Assembly (NCBI GenBank): GCA_021166845.1
Contig: JAJPEP010000052.1
Span: forward strand, 1 to 64,000
Direction of reading: 5' to 3'
DNA: 64,000 bases
From: Thiobacillus sp.
Lineage (GTDB): Bacteria > Pseudomonadota > Gammaproteobacteria > Burkholderiales > Thiobacillaceae
The notes beneath the pieces were generated by a model. That model ran no database searches. It was not told where the DNA came from and saw only the letters and a program-made list of their open reading frames with translations. The position numbers were made by a program, and so were the translations under genes. This document shows positions 34,357-43,629 of this stretch, in pieces. Positions within the stretch are counted from its first letter, which is position 1. Each line of letters starts with the position of its first letter.

Positions 34357-36036
34357 TTATCTTGCGCCAAGCCCAATGGATCTCCCGAACCATTGGGATG
34401 CCGAACCGGACGGCGCATACGCGACGACTGCAGCATCCTCATACACGGGTGCGCCATAGCGCTTCTCGAGTGCGATTTGACAGTGCGCCAAATCCCTGCC
34501 GACGATGTCCCGTATCCCCGCGATGGTCTGCTCGAACGGTTTCTGAAAAACGATCAATCCGACACCCTTGGCGCGCACTGCCTCGGGATCGGACAGAAAC
34601 ACCATGTTCTTCAGGGCAATGCGTGAGCCACGGGGATATTCCCCAAGCCGGGAATCCACACAAAGACCGGATAACAGCCCCGGAACCACATGCTGGCCAC
34701 TCGTTCTTTCCCAGCGTGGGCCGTCCCAGTGATAGCTTTCGAACTGCCAGGGTGCGACCGCGATTCTGAGCGCCCCCCTGGGGCTGGCGGAAAGGCTTGC
34801 CCAGATGGGTGACATCGGGATGGCCTCCATCCACTGTGCAAAGACGTTCATTCCAAAACGGTAATCGAATTGAAAGTATGAATGCAGGGTCTCGTTGTTT
34901 GGATAGCGCAAAGCCTGCACCAAGGGGGATTGTGCCGCCTGCGCAAGAACGGGAATGACCAGCATCGCCCCGGCGAGTCCATCGCCAACCCTTGGCAGAC
35001 GTCGACGCATACCGTCGACGAGGGCCACGCTACCGACAGCCACCAGAAGCAGCAGCAGGGGCAAGAACGGCAGGAGGTAGCGCGCCAGTACGATGGGCAA
35101 CTGAACCCAGTCAGGCCTCGCCAGAATAATCGCCCCCAGCGTCAAAACCAGGCCGACCACCGCCGCGCGTACGGGTTGCCCTACGTACCATAGCCGTTTC
35201 CATCCGAGTGTGGCCAGGAGGAGAAAAAGCATGGCGACCGCTGGTGAAGACGCACCCGTCCATAAGTGCCACGCGCCGATCAAGGTGTCCAGTTCCATGC
35301 CGTGCGTGCCCATCTTCCTGGCCACGGCGGCAGGGTCGGACAGGAGCGTCGGCAAAAGCAGCGCCAGAATGCCACCCGCGACCGGCACGCCGAGCACCAG
35401 CAAGCGCCGGATGCGCAGCCAGCGTTCAAGCGGTTCAGCGCGCAAGGCTTCGATCCCCTCGAGCATAAAAGGCGCAACGAGAAAGAACAGGATGATGGGG
35501 TGCAACCACGACGCCAGTACCATGCAACTTCCGCTGATCACCCCGTAGATCGCGCCTTTCGGCCTGCGCACGTATTCATGAAAGGCCCAGTAGGCAAGGT
35601 AGGACAACAGCAAGGTCATCGCGTAGGGTCGTGCGGTGCGGCTGTAATTGACCAGCATTGGAGACAGCGCCAGCAGCCAGGCGAAAACAACCGCTTCGCG
35701 CCGGCCCAGCACCCGCATGACATGAGCCGGAAAAAGCACCAGGGTCAACAAACCGCATGCCATCATCGGCCAGCGCATGCCGACTTCGCTCAGGCCGAAC
35801 CAGGACGATTCCAGCCAATAGAGCAAGGTCAGCGGCACGCTGTGGTCGGCATACCCAAAGGATAGAAAAATCTCCTTCGCCCCCCCGACGGCGAGCAGTT
35901 TGTGCACGGCATGCCACTCGTCATCGATCAGGAGCTGGGTGGAAAACTGATCCAGCCTCAAGACCGCACCGCACACGATGGCCAGAGCAAGCAACCCCAG
36001 GGTCAGGCCGCTTCCGTGGGCGGGCATATTCATACC
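34357..36036 (-). CDS. GT-C family membrane glycosyltransferase (paralogue 2)
   Basis: A 559-residue membrane protein homologous along its length to the plus-strand gene at 25727-27421: IDDEWHAVHKLL in the first loop, LVNYSRTARPYAMTLLL, LDTLIGAWHLWTGASS, SYFQFDYR and a C-terminal YGAPVYEDA also found as YGSPFYEDA in the other. About ten to twelve helices. Predicted to move a sugar from a lipid carrier to an acceptor in the periplasm. Start 36036 is preferred (GGAAG upstream); ATG at 36084 would overlap the preceding stop and is possible. Confidence 0.82.
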   Translation of the reverse strand, partial: GMNMPAHGSGLTLGLLALAIVCGAVLRLDQFSTQLLIDDEWHAVHKLLAVGGAKEIFLSFGYADHSVPLTLLYWLESSWFGLSEVGMRWPMMACGLLTLVLFPAHVMRVLGRREAVVFAWLLALSPMLVNYSRTARPYAMTLLLSYLAYWAFHEYVRRPKGAIYGVISGSCMVLASWLHPIILFFLVAPFMLEGIEALRAEPLERWLRIRRLLVLGVPVAGGILALLLPTLLSDPAAVARKMGTHGMELDTLIGAWHLWTGASSPAVAMLFLLLATLGWKRLWYVGQPVRAAVVGLVLTLGAIILARPDWVQLPIVLARYLLPFLPLLLLLVAVGSVALVDGMRRRLPRVGDGLAGAMLVIPVLAQAAQSPLVQALRYPNNETLHSYFQFDYRFGMNVFAQWMEAIPMSPIWASLSASPRGALRIAVAPWQFESYHWDGPRWERTSGQHVVPGLLSGLCVDSRLGEYPRGSRIALKNMVFLSDPEAVRAKGVGLIVFQKPFEQTIAGIRDIVGRDLAHCQIALEKRYGAPVYEDAAVVAYAPSGSASQWFGRSIGLGAR

Positions 36037-36074
36037 CGCTTCCCGGCCGTCAGGCCCTATGACTGCAGTGCGGT

Positions 36075-36671
36075 TCACAGCCATCTGCGCAGCAAGCGCT
36101 GCCACCATTCCGGCGCGTGCCCTTCACGATAGCGAATAACCCGGGCCGGATTGCCCACGGCGACGGCGAAAGGCGGAATGTCGCGCGTCACGACGCTGCC
36201 GGCCCCGACCGCCGCGCCACGGCCGATCGTCACCCCCTGGAGCACCGTGCAGCCGGCACCCAGCCATGCGCCGGATTCGACACGGACGGCAGCATGGGTG
36301 ATCGGATTACGTGCGATGACCGCCTCACCGCCATGGATGGCATGGCCTGCCGACAGAATCCGGACATGCGCGCCGATCAGGACGTCGTCATCAATGACCA
36401 ACCCTCCTTCGCCGGAGATGTAGCCGCCCACATTGATGATCACCCGCTGGCCCAGGCGAATCCCGGTCTGCGCTGACAGCCGCAGGTCGCCGACAAGCAG
36501 GCGGACGTGGTCGAACAACATCACCTCGTCGCCGAGAAGGATTCCCCTGCCCTCGACCGGACTGCCGATGCGCATCACCGTCACGCTCGGGCTGATCCGG
36601 CAGTTCAGCCCCAGACGATCGATGCCCGGATGGCCCGCTGCCAACGGTGGAAAACCGATCCGATCAGGCAT
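36075..36671 (-). CDS. Left-handed beta-helix acyltransferase (WbbJ/hexapeptide family)
   Basis: A 198-residue O-acetyltransferase-like protein with hexapeptide repeats throughout (ISPSVTVMRIGSP, VIDDDVLIGAHVRIL, GAWLGAGCTVLQGVTIGRGAAVGAGSV split over coils) and the family ending IPPFAVAVGNPARVIRYR. The likely catalytic His is in ILSAGHAIHG. It would acetylate a sugar hydroxyl or amine using acetyl-CoA. The ATG at 36671 overlaps the previous gene's end by 8 bp. Confidence 0.85.
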   Translation of the reverse strand: MPDRIGFPPLAAGHPGIDRLGLNCRISPSVTVMRIGSPVEGRGILLGDEVMLFDHVRLLVGDLRLSAQTGIRLGQRVIINVGGYISGEGGLVIDDDVLIGAHVRILSAGHAIHGGEAVIARNPITHAAVRVESGAWLGAGCTVLQGVTIGRGAAVGAGSVVTRDIPPFAVAVGNPARVIRYREGHAPEWWQRLLRRWL

Positions 36672-37593
36672 GGGCGGTCGATGCCTCCGCCATCCCGGCC
36701 GTTCGGAAGAAGGCCGCAACGCCGGGCCAGTGGTGCCACGAGGGCGGATCCCGGCGGATCATCTCCTCGAGCCTGGCCACCAGGAGCGCGAGCAAAGCCT
36801 CTTCGTCCTCGATGCGCCCCAGGCCATCGATGTTCAAGACACGTTTCCCCGATTCGCGGTCAAGGGATACGTCATAGACGACCACCGGCATTTTTTCGCT
36901 GACCGCCAGATGGATCAGGCCCCGCGGGAAGGCCGCCCGTCGCCCGAGAAACTCGCACTCCAGGTGCTTCTGTCCTTCCTCGGGGGGAACGTCCAGCAAG
37001 GCCACGACGTTTCCACCCTCGCGGAAGCGGCGCCGGATCCGCGACAAACTCATCGCCGTCGCGTAGATGACCCCGCCGCCGCCTGCCGCAGCCGTCTCCC
37101 GGGTGCGCCAGTCTGCGTAACGGGCCAGCACGGGGTGCCCGGCGAACAGGGAGGCCGGGATGTCCCTGACCAGGACGGCGGCCGGCCGACCGCTCTGACG
37201 CATGTGTCGCAGTCCCCATAGCCCGGATCCCCAATGAAAGGTGATGGCCAGAAAAGGCCCCCCGCTCTCTGGCCAGGCGCCGCTCTGAACCTCCACAAAG
37301 CGGCGCATCCACCGCCGGCCACGGAAGCGCGACAGATAGAGATCGGCGTGGTCCACCAGACGCATGAGCCGGAACGCCCGTGCCCAATCGCGGGGCTCCC
37401 GCACGAGCCCCTGACCGGCTGCCGCCGCCACGGCGGCCTGCGTTTCCCCCCGATACACCCAGTCATGGCCAGCCAGCCAGCGGAAGAATGGGAAGCACAG
37501 GCGCCACGGCAGGAGCAGCGCCATCCCTGGCAGCAACATCAGTTCCAGCACTTCCCGCAAGGTGCGGCGGTCGACCCAGCCTGACGCGCTCAC
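36664..37593 (-). CDS. LpxL/HtrB-like acyltransferase family protein
   Basis: A 309-residue protein that resembles lipid A biosynthesis acyltransferases: an N-terminal hydrophobic helix (LMLLPGMALLLPWRLCFPFF), ITFHWGSGLWGLRHM at the place of the catalytic HX4(D/E) motif, then FREGGNVVALLDVPPEEGQKH and FLGRRAAFPRGLIHLAV. The acidic residue expected five after the His is a Leu, so the classical catalytic pair is not visible. The GTG at 37593 overlaps the ATPase stop by 4 bp (GTGA) and is preferred to an ATG at 37635. Could act on a lipid carrier or glycan lipid; activity is uncertain. Confidence 0.7.
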   Translation of the reverse strand: MSASGWVDRRTLREVLELMLLPGMALLLPWRLCFPFFRWLAGHDWVYRGETQAAVAAAAGQGLVREPRDWARAFRLMRLVDHADLYLSRFRGRRWMRRFVEVQSGAWPESGGPFLAITFHWGSGLWGLRHMRQSGRPAAVLVRDIPASLFAGHPVLARYADWRTRETAAAGGGGVIYATAMSLSRIRRRFREGGNVVALLDVPPEEGQKHLECEFLGRRAAFPRGLIHLAVSEKMPVVVYDVSLDRESGKRVLNIDGLGRIEDEEALLALLVARLEEMIRRDPPSWHHWPGVAAFFRTAGMAEASTAHA

Positions 37594-38837
37594 GTCCCGA
37601 GCTTCCCGGGCGCCCAATGATGCGCCAGCCGGCACAGCCCCAGTTCACGGGTTTGGCCCAGCACATCGAAAATGCACTCTACCGTATCGAAATGCCGCAT
37701 TCCTTCCGGATCCATGGCATGTGCGCGTATGGCGTAGCGGCCCGGCAGCAGATTCAGGCGCTCCAGCGTCAAGGAGAAACCGAACAGATCCTGACCCAGG
37801 GGATTGGGGCGGAAACCGGAAATGTCGCTGGTCAATCCGAATATCGGCATCCCATCCAGGCGCAGGATGCCGATCGCGACCACGGGTACGCGGCCGTCGG
37901 GCGAATGGACGTGCCCCTGGACGATGATCTCGCCACCCATTCCGACCGTGGCGAGTGGTAGTCCTGCCGCGTCTTCCAGCCAGAAACGGGCCATCTCGTA
38001 CTGCCCGGCCTGTCCACGCTGCAAGTTCGATGCGGCTTTGGCCTCGCGCTGTTTCTCTTCGTGGTAAACCAGATAGGCGCGCGTCACATCGCCGGAATCG
38101 CCATACATGCGGTTTCTGCCCTGATGGATCCACATCGCCTTCTTGCACAACTTCTGGATGTGGAACATGCCATGGGAACAGAGCAGCAACGTCCCCCCGT
38201 TCGACAAATAATCCTCCATCCAGGCGATGCAACGCTTCTGGAAAGACTCGTCGCCCACGGCGAGCACCTCGTCCGTGATCAGGACGTCGGGCTGCATTGC
38301 GGTCGCCACGGCGAAGCCGAGACGCACGACCATGCCGGAGGAATAGTGCTTGATGGGTTGGTCGATGTGTTCGCCGATGTCGGCGAAGGCGATGATGGAC
38401 TCGATGCGCTCGCGCACCTCCTGTCGCTCCATGCCCATCAAGGCCGCAGCCAACTGGATGTTTTGCCGCCCCGTGTACTCCGGGTGGAAGCCCGCGCCCA
38501 GTTCCAGCAAGGCGCCGATCCGCCCGTTGACACGAACGCTGCCCGTAGAGGGTTTGCCCACACCGGCAATGATCTTGAGCAAGGTCGACTTGCCCGCGCC
38601 ATTTTCCCCGATCAGCCCCAAAGATTCGCCACGATGGACGGTCAGATCGATGTCCTGCAACGCCCGATAGACCGGATAGTCTTCCCGCCCCCGCAGCATG
38701 GACCATAGCGTACCAAGCCGGCCGCCCCCCTGCCCCACCTGGGGATAGTGCTTGCCGACCCCCGTCAGGGCGATCAGCGGCTGGGGGAGCTCAGGCGCTT
38801 CCGGCTGAACAATGGGGTCTCGTTCAAGGCCCGTCAC
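37590..38837 (-). CDS. wzt: Wzt-like ABC transporter ATPase with glycan-recognition tail
   Basis: A 415-residue cytosolic ATPase energising export of a lipid-linked polysaccharide. Motifs: Walker A GENGAGKST, signature HYSSGMVVRLGFA, Walker B DVLITDEVLAVGD and the H-loop CSHG. The C-terminal 150 residues (about 265-410, ARFWLEDAAGLPL to VECIFDVLG) match the Wzt C-terminal beta-sandwich that recognises a modified non-reducing end of O-antigen chains. The GTG start overlaps the permease stop by 4 bp (GTGA); an open frame up to 38945 is rejected. The tail suggests that the chain end is capped, which fits the methyltransferase and sulfotransferase genes nearby. Confidence 0.9.
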   Translation of the reverse strand: MTGLERDPIVQPEAPELPQPLIALTGVGKHYPQVGQGGGRLGTLWSMLRGREDYPVYRALQDIDLTVHRGESLGLIGENGAGKSTLLKIIAGVGKPSTGSVRVNGRIGALLELGAGFHPEYTGRQNIQLAAALMGMERQEVRERIESIIAFADIGEHIDQPIKHYSSGMVVRLGFAVATAMQPDVLITDEVLAVGDESFQKRCIAWMEDYLSNGGTLLLCSHGMFHIQKLCKKAMWIHQGRNRMYGDSGDVTRAYLVYHEEKQREAKAASNLQRGQAGQYEMARFWLEDAAGLPLATVGMGGEIIVQGHVHSPDGRVPVVAIGILRLDGMPIFGLTSDISGFRPNPLGQDLFGFSLTLERLNLLPGRYAIRAHAMDPEGMRHFDTVECIFDVLGQTRELGLCRLAHHWAPGKLGT

Positions 38838-39646
38838 AGGAAATCCTCGATCGGCGCGGACACGCGCCGGAAAAACCACCAGCCGGCCAGAAATACGCCC
38901 AAGCCCCCCAACAGGGCCACGGCATCGACCGGCTCGGGCCGCCACTGGCCCGCCATCAACAGGCTGCGGGCCCGCTCGACCACAAAGGTGAGAGGGTTAA
39001 GCAATAAAAACGGCCGCAAGCTCTCCGGCACCATCGCGAGGGGATAAAGAATGGGCGAGATATAGAACCAGATCATGAAGAGCGGTCCAATGACCTGCTC
39101 CACGTCCCGGAACAGGGTCACGATGACGGACAGGATCAAGGAAAGGCCCAAGCCCAGCAAGACCAGCGCGGCAAGCAAGGGCAGCAGCATGGGCAACGCC
39201 GCCCAGTGCAAGGGGGTGACGAAAAAATGCAGTACGACCAGCACCAGCGCAAAGCCCGCCAGGTGCACCAGGAAACTTGACCCCGAGGCGGCCCACACCA
39301 CCATTTCACGCGGAAAGGCCGCCTTCTTGATGAGCGCCGCATTCCCCGTCAACGCCGTGGCGCCGCGCTGCACCGCCTCCTGGAAAGCCAGCCAGGGCCA
39401 AAGCCCGATGGCCACGAAGGTGACGAATCCCTCGGTTTCCAGCCCGGGCAATCGGACCTGGAAAACGGTCGAGAAAATAAATGCATACAGCCCGAGCAAA
39501 ATAATGGGGTGCAGGAACAGCCATAACACCCCACTCGTGCTGCCCACATAGCGATTGCGAATCTCTCGGGTCAGCAGGTTCAGGAACAGCCAGGGGGAAC
39601 GCATAAAAAATCGCAAGCATCGAAGCAATTCGCGAGTATACGGCAT
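38834..39646 (-). CDS. wzm: Wzm-like ABC-2 polysaccharide export permease
   Basis: A 270-residue inner-membrane permease with six predicted helices and the family N-terminus LTREIRNRYVGSTSGVLWLFLHP. It ends overlapping the ATPase start by 4 bp, so the two subunits are translationally coupled. Related to, but clearly distinct from, the second permease at 7529-8356. Confidence 0.9.
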   Translation of the reverse strand: MPYTRELLRCLRFFMRSPWLFLNLLTREIRNRYVGSTSGVLWLFLHPIILLGLYAFIFSTVFQVRLPGLETEGFVTFVAIGLWPWLAFQEAVQRGATALTGNAALIKKAAFPREMVVWAASGSSFLVHLAGFALVLVVLHFFVTPLHWAALPMLLPLLAALVLLGLGLSLILSVIVTLFRDVEQVIGPLFMIWFYISPILYPLAMVPESLRPFLLLNPLTFVVERARSLLMAGQWRPEPVDAVALLGGLGVFLAGWWFFRRVSAPIEDFL

Positions 39647-39696
39647 CAGCGATGCGCCGCTCCGCCCCGTCCCCCGTTTGCCGACCTTCCAGTCAA

Positions 39697-41343
39697 TCAG
39701 CTCGTTGCTTCATCCGCATAGCCGAAATACGCGACCCAGGGCGCCAGAATCGGCGCCACCGGACGCAGATGCGGTTCATAACGGCGCCAGCGTTCCTTGG
39801 CGCGGCGGTAGATCGGTTCGGCGACCTGATGATAGCTGGGGGTATTGATGAGCTTGCCCTTGCGCGACGCCTGCTGGAATTCGCGCACGCCGTCCTCCCA
39901 GGGCAGGCCCAGGAAGTCGAGCAGCCGTTTCACTTCACCGTCGAAATCTTCCACCATACCCTCGTATTTCACGGCGTGATAGGTAATGGGCAACATGTCC
40001 GTGCAGCGCCGCCAGAGCCCCATCACCCGCTCGTAGAAACGGGCAGCGTCTTCGAGGGTGCAGAAGTTAGCCATGGCGCTGTTCCGGCTGAAGTTCTGCA
40101 TGAACCCGCTCAGCACGGCATCGGCCGGATGGCGCAGGGCAAGGATATAACGCGCATCCGGAAAGATGCGCGCCAGCAGGGGCAGGCGCACCAGGTTGAG
40201 CGGGAACTTGTCGACGAACGTCTGCCCCGGCGCCACCCTGATCAGGCTGTCCACCGTCTGGAAATAGCTCTGACGGAGGGCAAGAATATCCTGCGGGGAG
40301 AGCCCGGCCAGACCCGCGGGGTAGCCGCCGTGCCGCTCGTCGACGATGCGCGCGAGCATCTCCGCCACGGGCCTTTCCTCCAGCGTTGCGATGGCGGAGT
40401 GGCTGGCAAGCACCTGCTCCAGCAGGGTGGTGCCCGAGCGCGGGAAGCCGATCAGGAACACCGGCGCCGGCCGCTCGAAGCCGTCGTTCACGCCCTCGCC
40501 CCAGCTTGCCAGCCACGCCGGGGTCAGCGCGGACTCCATCTCGGCGACCTCGTCCAGCGCGAGATCCTTGCTGATGCCGCTGGCGCGGTACATCTCGGTC
40601 TTGTCGCGGCCCGCCGCCTCGAACATGCGGAAGGCCTCGTCGATCTCGCCGGCCCGGTCATGGAGCCGGCCCAATTCGGTGTCGCGCCCGATCGCGGTTT
40701 TGAGGTCCAGCGGCGTGGCAGAGAAACGCTGCAGCCGGGCGATGCCTTCCCGGATCGCCCCCTCGCGGCGATCGAGCCGTGCCGCGACAAGGTTGAGCCC
40801 CGCGTGGTCGGGCGCGATTTCGAGCCCCGCGTCGGTCAGGCGCCGCGCGCCCTGCAGCCGGTTCATGCGCTCGAGCCCGTCGGCCATTCTGTGGATCGCC
40901 TCGGCATCGTTCCCCGCACCGGCACCTGTTTGTCGGTACTGTTCCGCCGCCTCAGCCTCGCGCCCCGCATCCATCAAGGCATTGGCGAGGTGGAGGCGAA
41001 TCTCGGGCAGGTCGGGCGCCAGGCGGAGCGCCTCCTGGTAGCAGGCGATGGCGCGTTCCGGCTCCCCTGCCGCCCGCCAGGCCTCCCCCAGGTTGGCATG
41101 GTAGTCCGGCACGTCCGCGCGCACGGCAATGGCCTGCCCGATCAGCGCCCGGGCCTCATCCATATCCCCTGCCTGATAGGCGATGAGCCCCAGAAGATGC
41201 AGCGCATGGGGATGGCGCGGCTCCACCGCGAGCACCTGGCGATAGATCGCCTCGGCCTGCGGAATGCGATGGGCACGCTGGTGTTCGAGGGCGATCTTCA
41301 GGGCTTCCGAAATGGGAACTTGTTTGCGTTGAAGGGAAGTCAT
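39697..41343 (-). CDS. TPR-sulfotransferase
   Basis: A 548-residue protein with TPR repeats (about 10-260) followed by a PAPS-dependent sulfotransferase domain (about 270-540). The 5'-phosphosulfate loop is FLIGFPRSGTTLLEQVL, and the 3'-phosphate site is LALRHPADAVLSGF. The fold is the one annotated as tetratricopeptide sulfotransferase in many bacterial polysaccharide clusters. It would add sulfate to a sugar (or protein tyrosine) in the cytosol. Together with the Wzt tail it points to a sulfated exported glycan. Confidence 0.87.
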   Translation of the reverse strand: MTSLQRKQVPISEALKIALEHQRAHRIPQAEAIYRQVLAVEPRHPHALHLLGLIAYQAGDMDEARALIGQAIAVRADVPDYHANLGEAWRAAGEPERAIACYQEALRLAPDLPEIRLHLANALMDAGREAEAAEQYRQTGAGAGNDAEAIHRMADGLERMNRLQGARRLTDAGLEIAPDHAGLNLVAARLDRREGAIREGIARLQRFSATPLDLKTAIGRDTELGRLHDRAGEIDEAFRMFEAAGRDKTEMYRASGISKDLALDEVAEMESALTPAWLASWGEGVNDGFERPAPVFLIGFPRSGTTLLEQVLASHSAIATLEERPVAEMLARIVDERHGGYPAGLAGLSPQDILALRQSYFQTVDSLIRVAPGQTFVDKFPLNLVRLPLLARIFPDARYILALRHPADAVLSGFMQNFSRNSAMANFCTLEDAARFYERVMGLWRRCTDMLPITYHAVKYEGMVEDFDGEVKRLLDFLGLPWEDGVREFQQASRKGKLINTPSYHQVAEPIYRRAKERWRRYEPHLRPVAPILAPWVAYFGYADEATS

Positions 41344-41388
41344 GGCGTTTCGGTTGGGGGAGAGGGAGAGGGTGAAAGGAAGGGCGAT

Positions 41389-43626
41389 TCAGACGTCTTT
41401 CCGCCCGACCCCTTGGGTCACGTCGACGAAGAAGGCTGCAAGCGATTTTAGCGGATCGTCGCGTCCGAAAACAGCGTTCACCGCTTGCGCCAGCCGTTCG
41501 CGCACCGCGGTTCGCCATTCGCGGTCCCGCCCCAGACGCGAGGCAATGCGTACGTAGTCGTCGATGTCCGCTGCCACTAACTCATCCAGTTCAGAGAGGC
41601 GCAACATCGCCATGCTCTGGCGGCCACGCATGAAGTCCCCCGGCAGCGTCACCAGCGGCAAACCGCAGGCCAGTGCATCGAGGGAGGTATTGCCACCGGA
41701 CCAGTGGAGGCTGTCCAGCATCAGGTCGCACAATCGGTTGACCCGCAGGTAGTCCGCGTGGGGGAGGACCGGCAGCACGATGCGCCGCTCCCCGGCTTTC
41801 AGCCCATGCGCGGCCAGCACCGCATCGAGCCGCGCGAGGAAGCGGGTCGTCACCTCGGGGTGGCGGTCTTCGAACAGCACCAACACGCCTTCCGGGTCTC
41901 CGGCCAGGACACGCGCCAGCACCACATCGTTGTCCGGATGGATCTTGAACAATGACTGCGGGAAAAGATACAGCGTCTTGTCCGGCGGCAGGCCGAAATC
42001 GGCGCGCCTGCCGCCGTCGGGACAGCGCGGCCGTTCGTAACGGGTGCCGATTCCGGGCAGCGTGACCAGGCGCTCGCTGTAGTGCGCCTGCGCACCCGGC
42101 GGCTCCATGGCCTCGCAGGACAGGAAATAATCCACATTGGGCAAACCCGTGGTCACCGGGTGGCCCCAGGCCGCGCATTGCACCGGCGCCAGGCGCAGCG
42201 CCGCGAGCAGGAAGGTGCGGCTGTCCATGCCGACTTCAGGGAAGACCAGGACGTCCGGTTCGTCGGCGCGGATACGCCCGGCCATTTCCGCCAGGGTGCC
42301 CGTTAACGCGACAGCGCGGTCGCAGGCCGACTCGATCTCAGCCGTGACCGCATCCCGTTTGCTGCCGATGCGATAGACGCCGACGTCGAACCGTGCCCGG
42401 TCGATACCGGTCATCCAGCGCATGAAATAATTGCCCACCGTGCACTGGCGGAGAAAACTCGATACGAAACCGACCCGGATCCGTCTGCCCGCCGGGGATG
42501 GTCGTGGAAGCGGCTGCGTGAACTGCGGCAAGGCATGGCTTGACAGGTCCGTGACCAACGCGCCATAGGCCGCCTGCAGCGGGCGATCCTCGCCGCCCTG
42601 GTAGGCAAGAAAGAAATTGGTCCACTCGAGCTGCTGCGCCAGCGCCGTGGGCGGCAAGGCCAGAAAGCGGCCTTTCTCCTCCCGGAGCTGATCCAGCCCC
42701 CGGGCGAACCGCTTGCGCGCAGCCTCCAGTTCTGTCGGGTTCGTCACCACCACCGGCAAATGCAGGTGAAACCCCAGCGCCGCGCGAAGGCTGTCGGGCC
42801 GCTGGCGGCGTTCTTCCTCGAACAGCGCCAGCGCTTCGGCAGACTGGCCGATCCTGGCCAGTTCACGCGCCAGGGTGCAGCGCGCTTCTGCGTGCGTGGG
42901 GTCGCGCTTCAGGCATTCGCGCAGTTCGGACAGCGCAGCTTGCAGGTTTCCAAGCGCGAGATGGCATTGGGCCAGATGGAAGCGCGTCCGGGCCTGGCCC
43001 GGACGAAGCCGGTCCACGGTCTCGAAGGCCTTGAGCGCGTCGTGCGTAAGCCCCAGGGCGAGGCACGTCACGCCCAGATTGAAATGGGCATCCGCGAGGC
43101 CCGGCGAAAACCCGGTCGCTCGCCGGAAACAAGCCAGCGCTTCCTGGAGCTCACCCTGGGCGCGCAGGGCGATCCCCAGATGATTCCAGGCGGAAGCATA
43201 GTCCGGACGAACGGCGATCGCGCGCCGGAAAGCAGCGCTTGCGGCGGCCGGATCGCCAAGATCGAGCAAAAGGAGACCGAGGTTGTTGTGCGCCTGAAAA
43301 AACCCGGGCGCGCGTTCGAGCGCCCGTCGCAGCAGCGCAAGCGCCTCGTCCAGCCGGCCCTGGTCCTGCCGCACGCCGGCCAGCGAATACAGGACAGCCG
43401 GCTCGTCCGGGGAATGCGCCAGGGCGGCACTCAGGCGTTGCGCGGCCAGCTCGCGTTCACCCCGGGCGTGGGCAATCAAGCCCAGGCGGTAGAGCGCATC
43501 GGCATCGTTTGGACTCGCACCCAGCAGCTTCTGCAGGGCGGCCTCTGCGCCGATCAGGTCGCCCTTGCGCTGGGCCTCGATGGCCGCACGCCGCCAGGCG
43601 TCGATGTCGCCGGCAGCCGAGGTCAC
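41389..43626 (-). CDS. TPR protein with degenerate GT41-like domain
   Basis: A 745-residue protein with TPR repeats over the first 270 or so residues (LDEALALLRRALERAPGFFQ, LQEALACFRRATGFSPGLAD) and a GT41-type C-terminal half: IRVGFVSSFLRQCTVGNYF, PDVLVFPEVGMD, LAPVQCAAWGHPVTTG, LFPQSLFKIHPDN and GGNTSLDALACGLPLVTLPG. The His expected in SPDFRxHP is a Cys here and GHT is EVG, while the donor-binding Lys (LFKIHP) is kept. It is thus either a diverged glycosyltransferase or a binding protein. It starts 3 bp past the end of the prolyl isomerase gene. Confidence 0.8.
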   Translation of the reverse strand: MTSAAGDIDAWRRAAIEAQRKGDLIGAEAALQKLLGASPNDADALYRLGLIAHARGERELAAQRLSAALAHSPDEPAVLYSLAGVRQDQGRLDEALALLRRALERAPGFFQAHNNLGLLLLDLGDPAAASAAFRRAIAVRPDYASAWNHLGIALRAQGELQEALACFRRATGFSPGLADAHFNLGVTCLALGLTHDALKAFETVDRLRPGQARTRFHLAQCHLALGNLQAALSELRECLKRDPTHAEARCTLARELARIGQSAEALALFEEERRQRPDSLRAALGFHLHLPVVVTNPTELEAARKRFARGLDQLREEKGRFLALPPTALAQQLEWTNFFLAYQGGEDRPLQAAYGALVTDLSSHALPQFTQPLPRPSPAGRRIRVGFVSSFLRQCTVGNYFMRWMTGIDRARFDVGVYRIGSKRDAVTAEIESACDRAVALTGTLAEMAGRIRADEPDVLVFPEVGMDSRTFLLAALRLAPVQCAAWGHPVTTGLPNVDYFLSCEAMEPPGAQAHYSERLVTLPGIGTRYERPRCPDGGRRADFGLPPDKTLYLFPQSLFKIHPDNDVVLARVLAGDPEGVLVLFEDRHPEVTTRFLARLDAVLAAHGLKAGERRIVLPVLPHADYLRVNRLCDLMLDSLHWSGGNTSLDALACGLPLVTLPGDFMRGRQSMAMLRLSELDELVAADIDDYVRIASRLGRDREWRTAVRERLAQAVNAVFGRDDPLKSLAAFFVDVTQGVGRKDV

Positions 43627-43629
43627 GCC

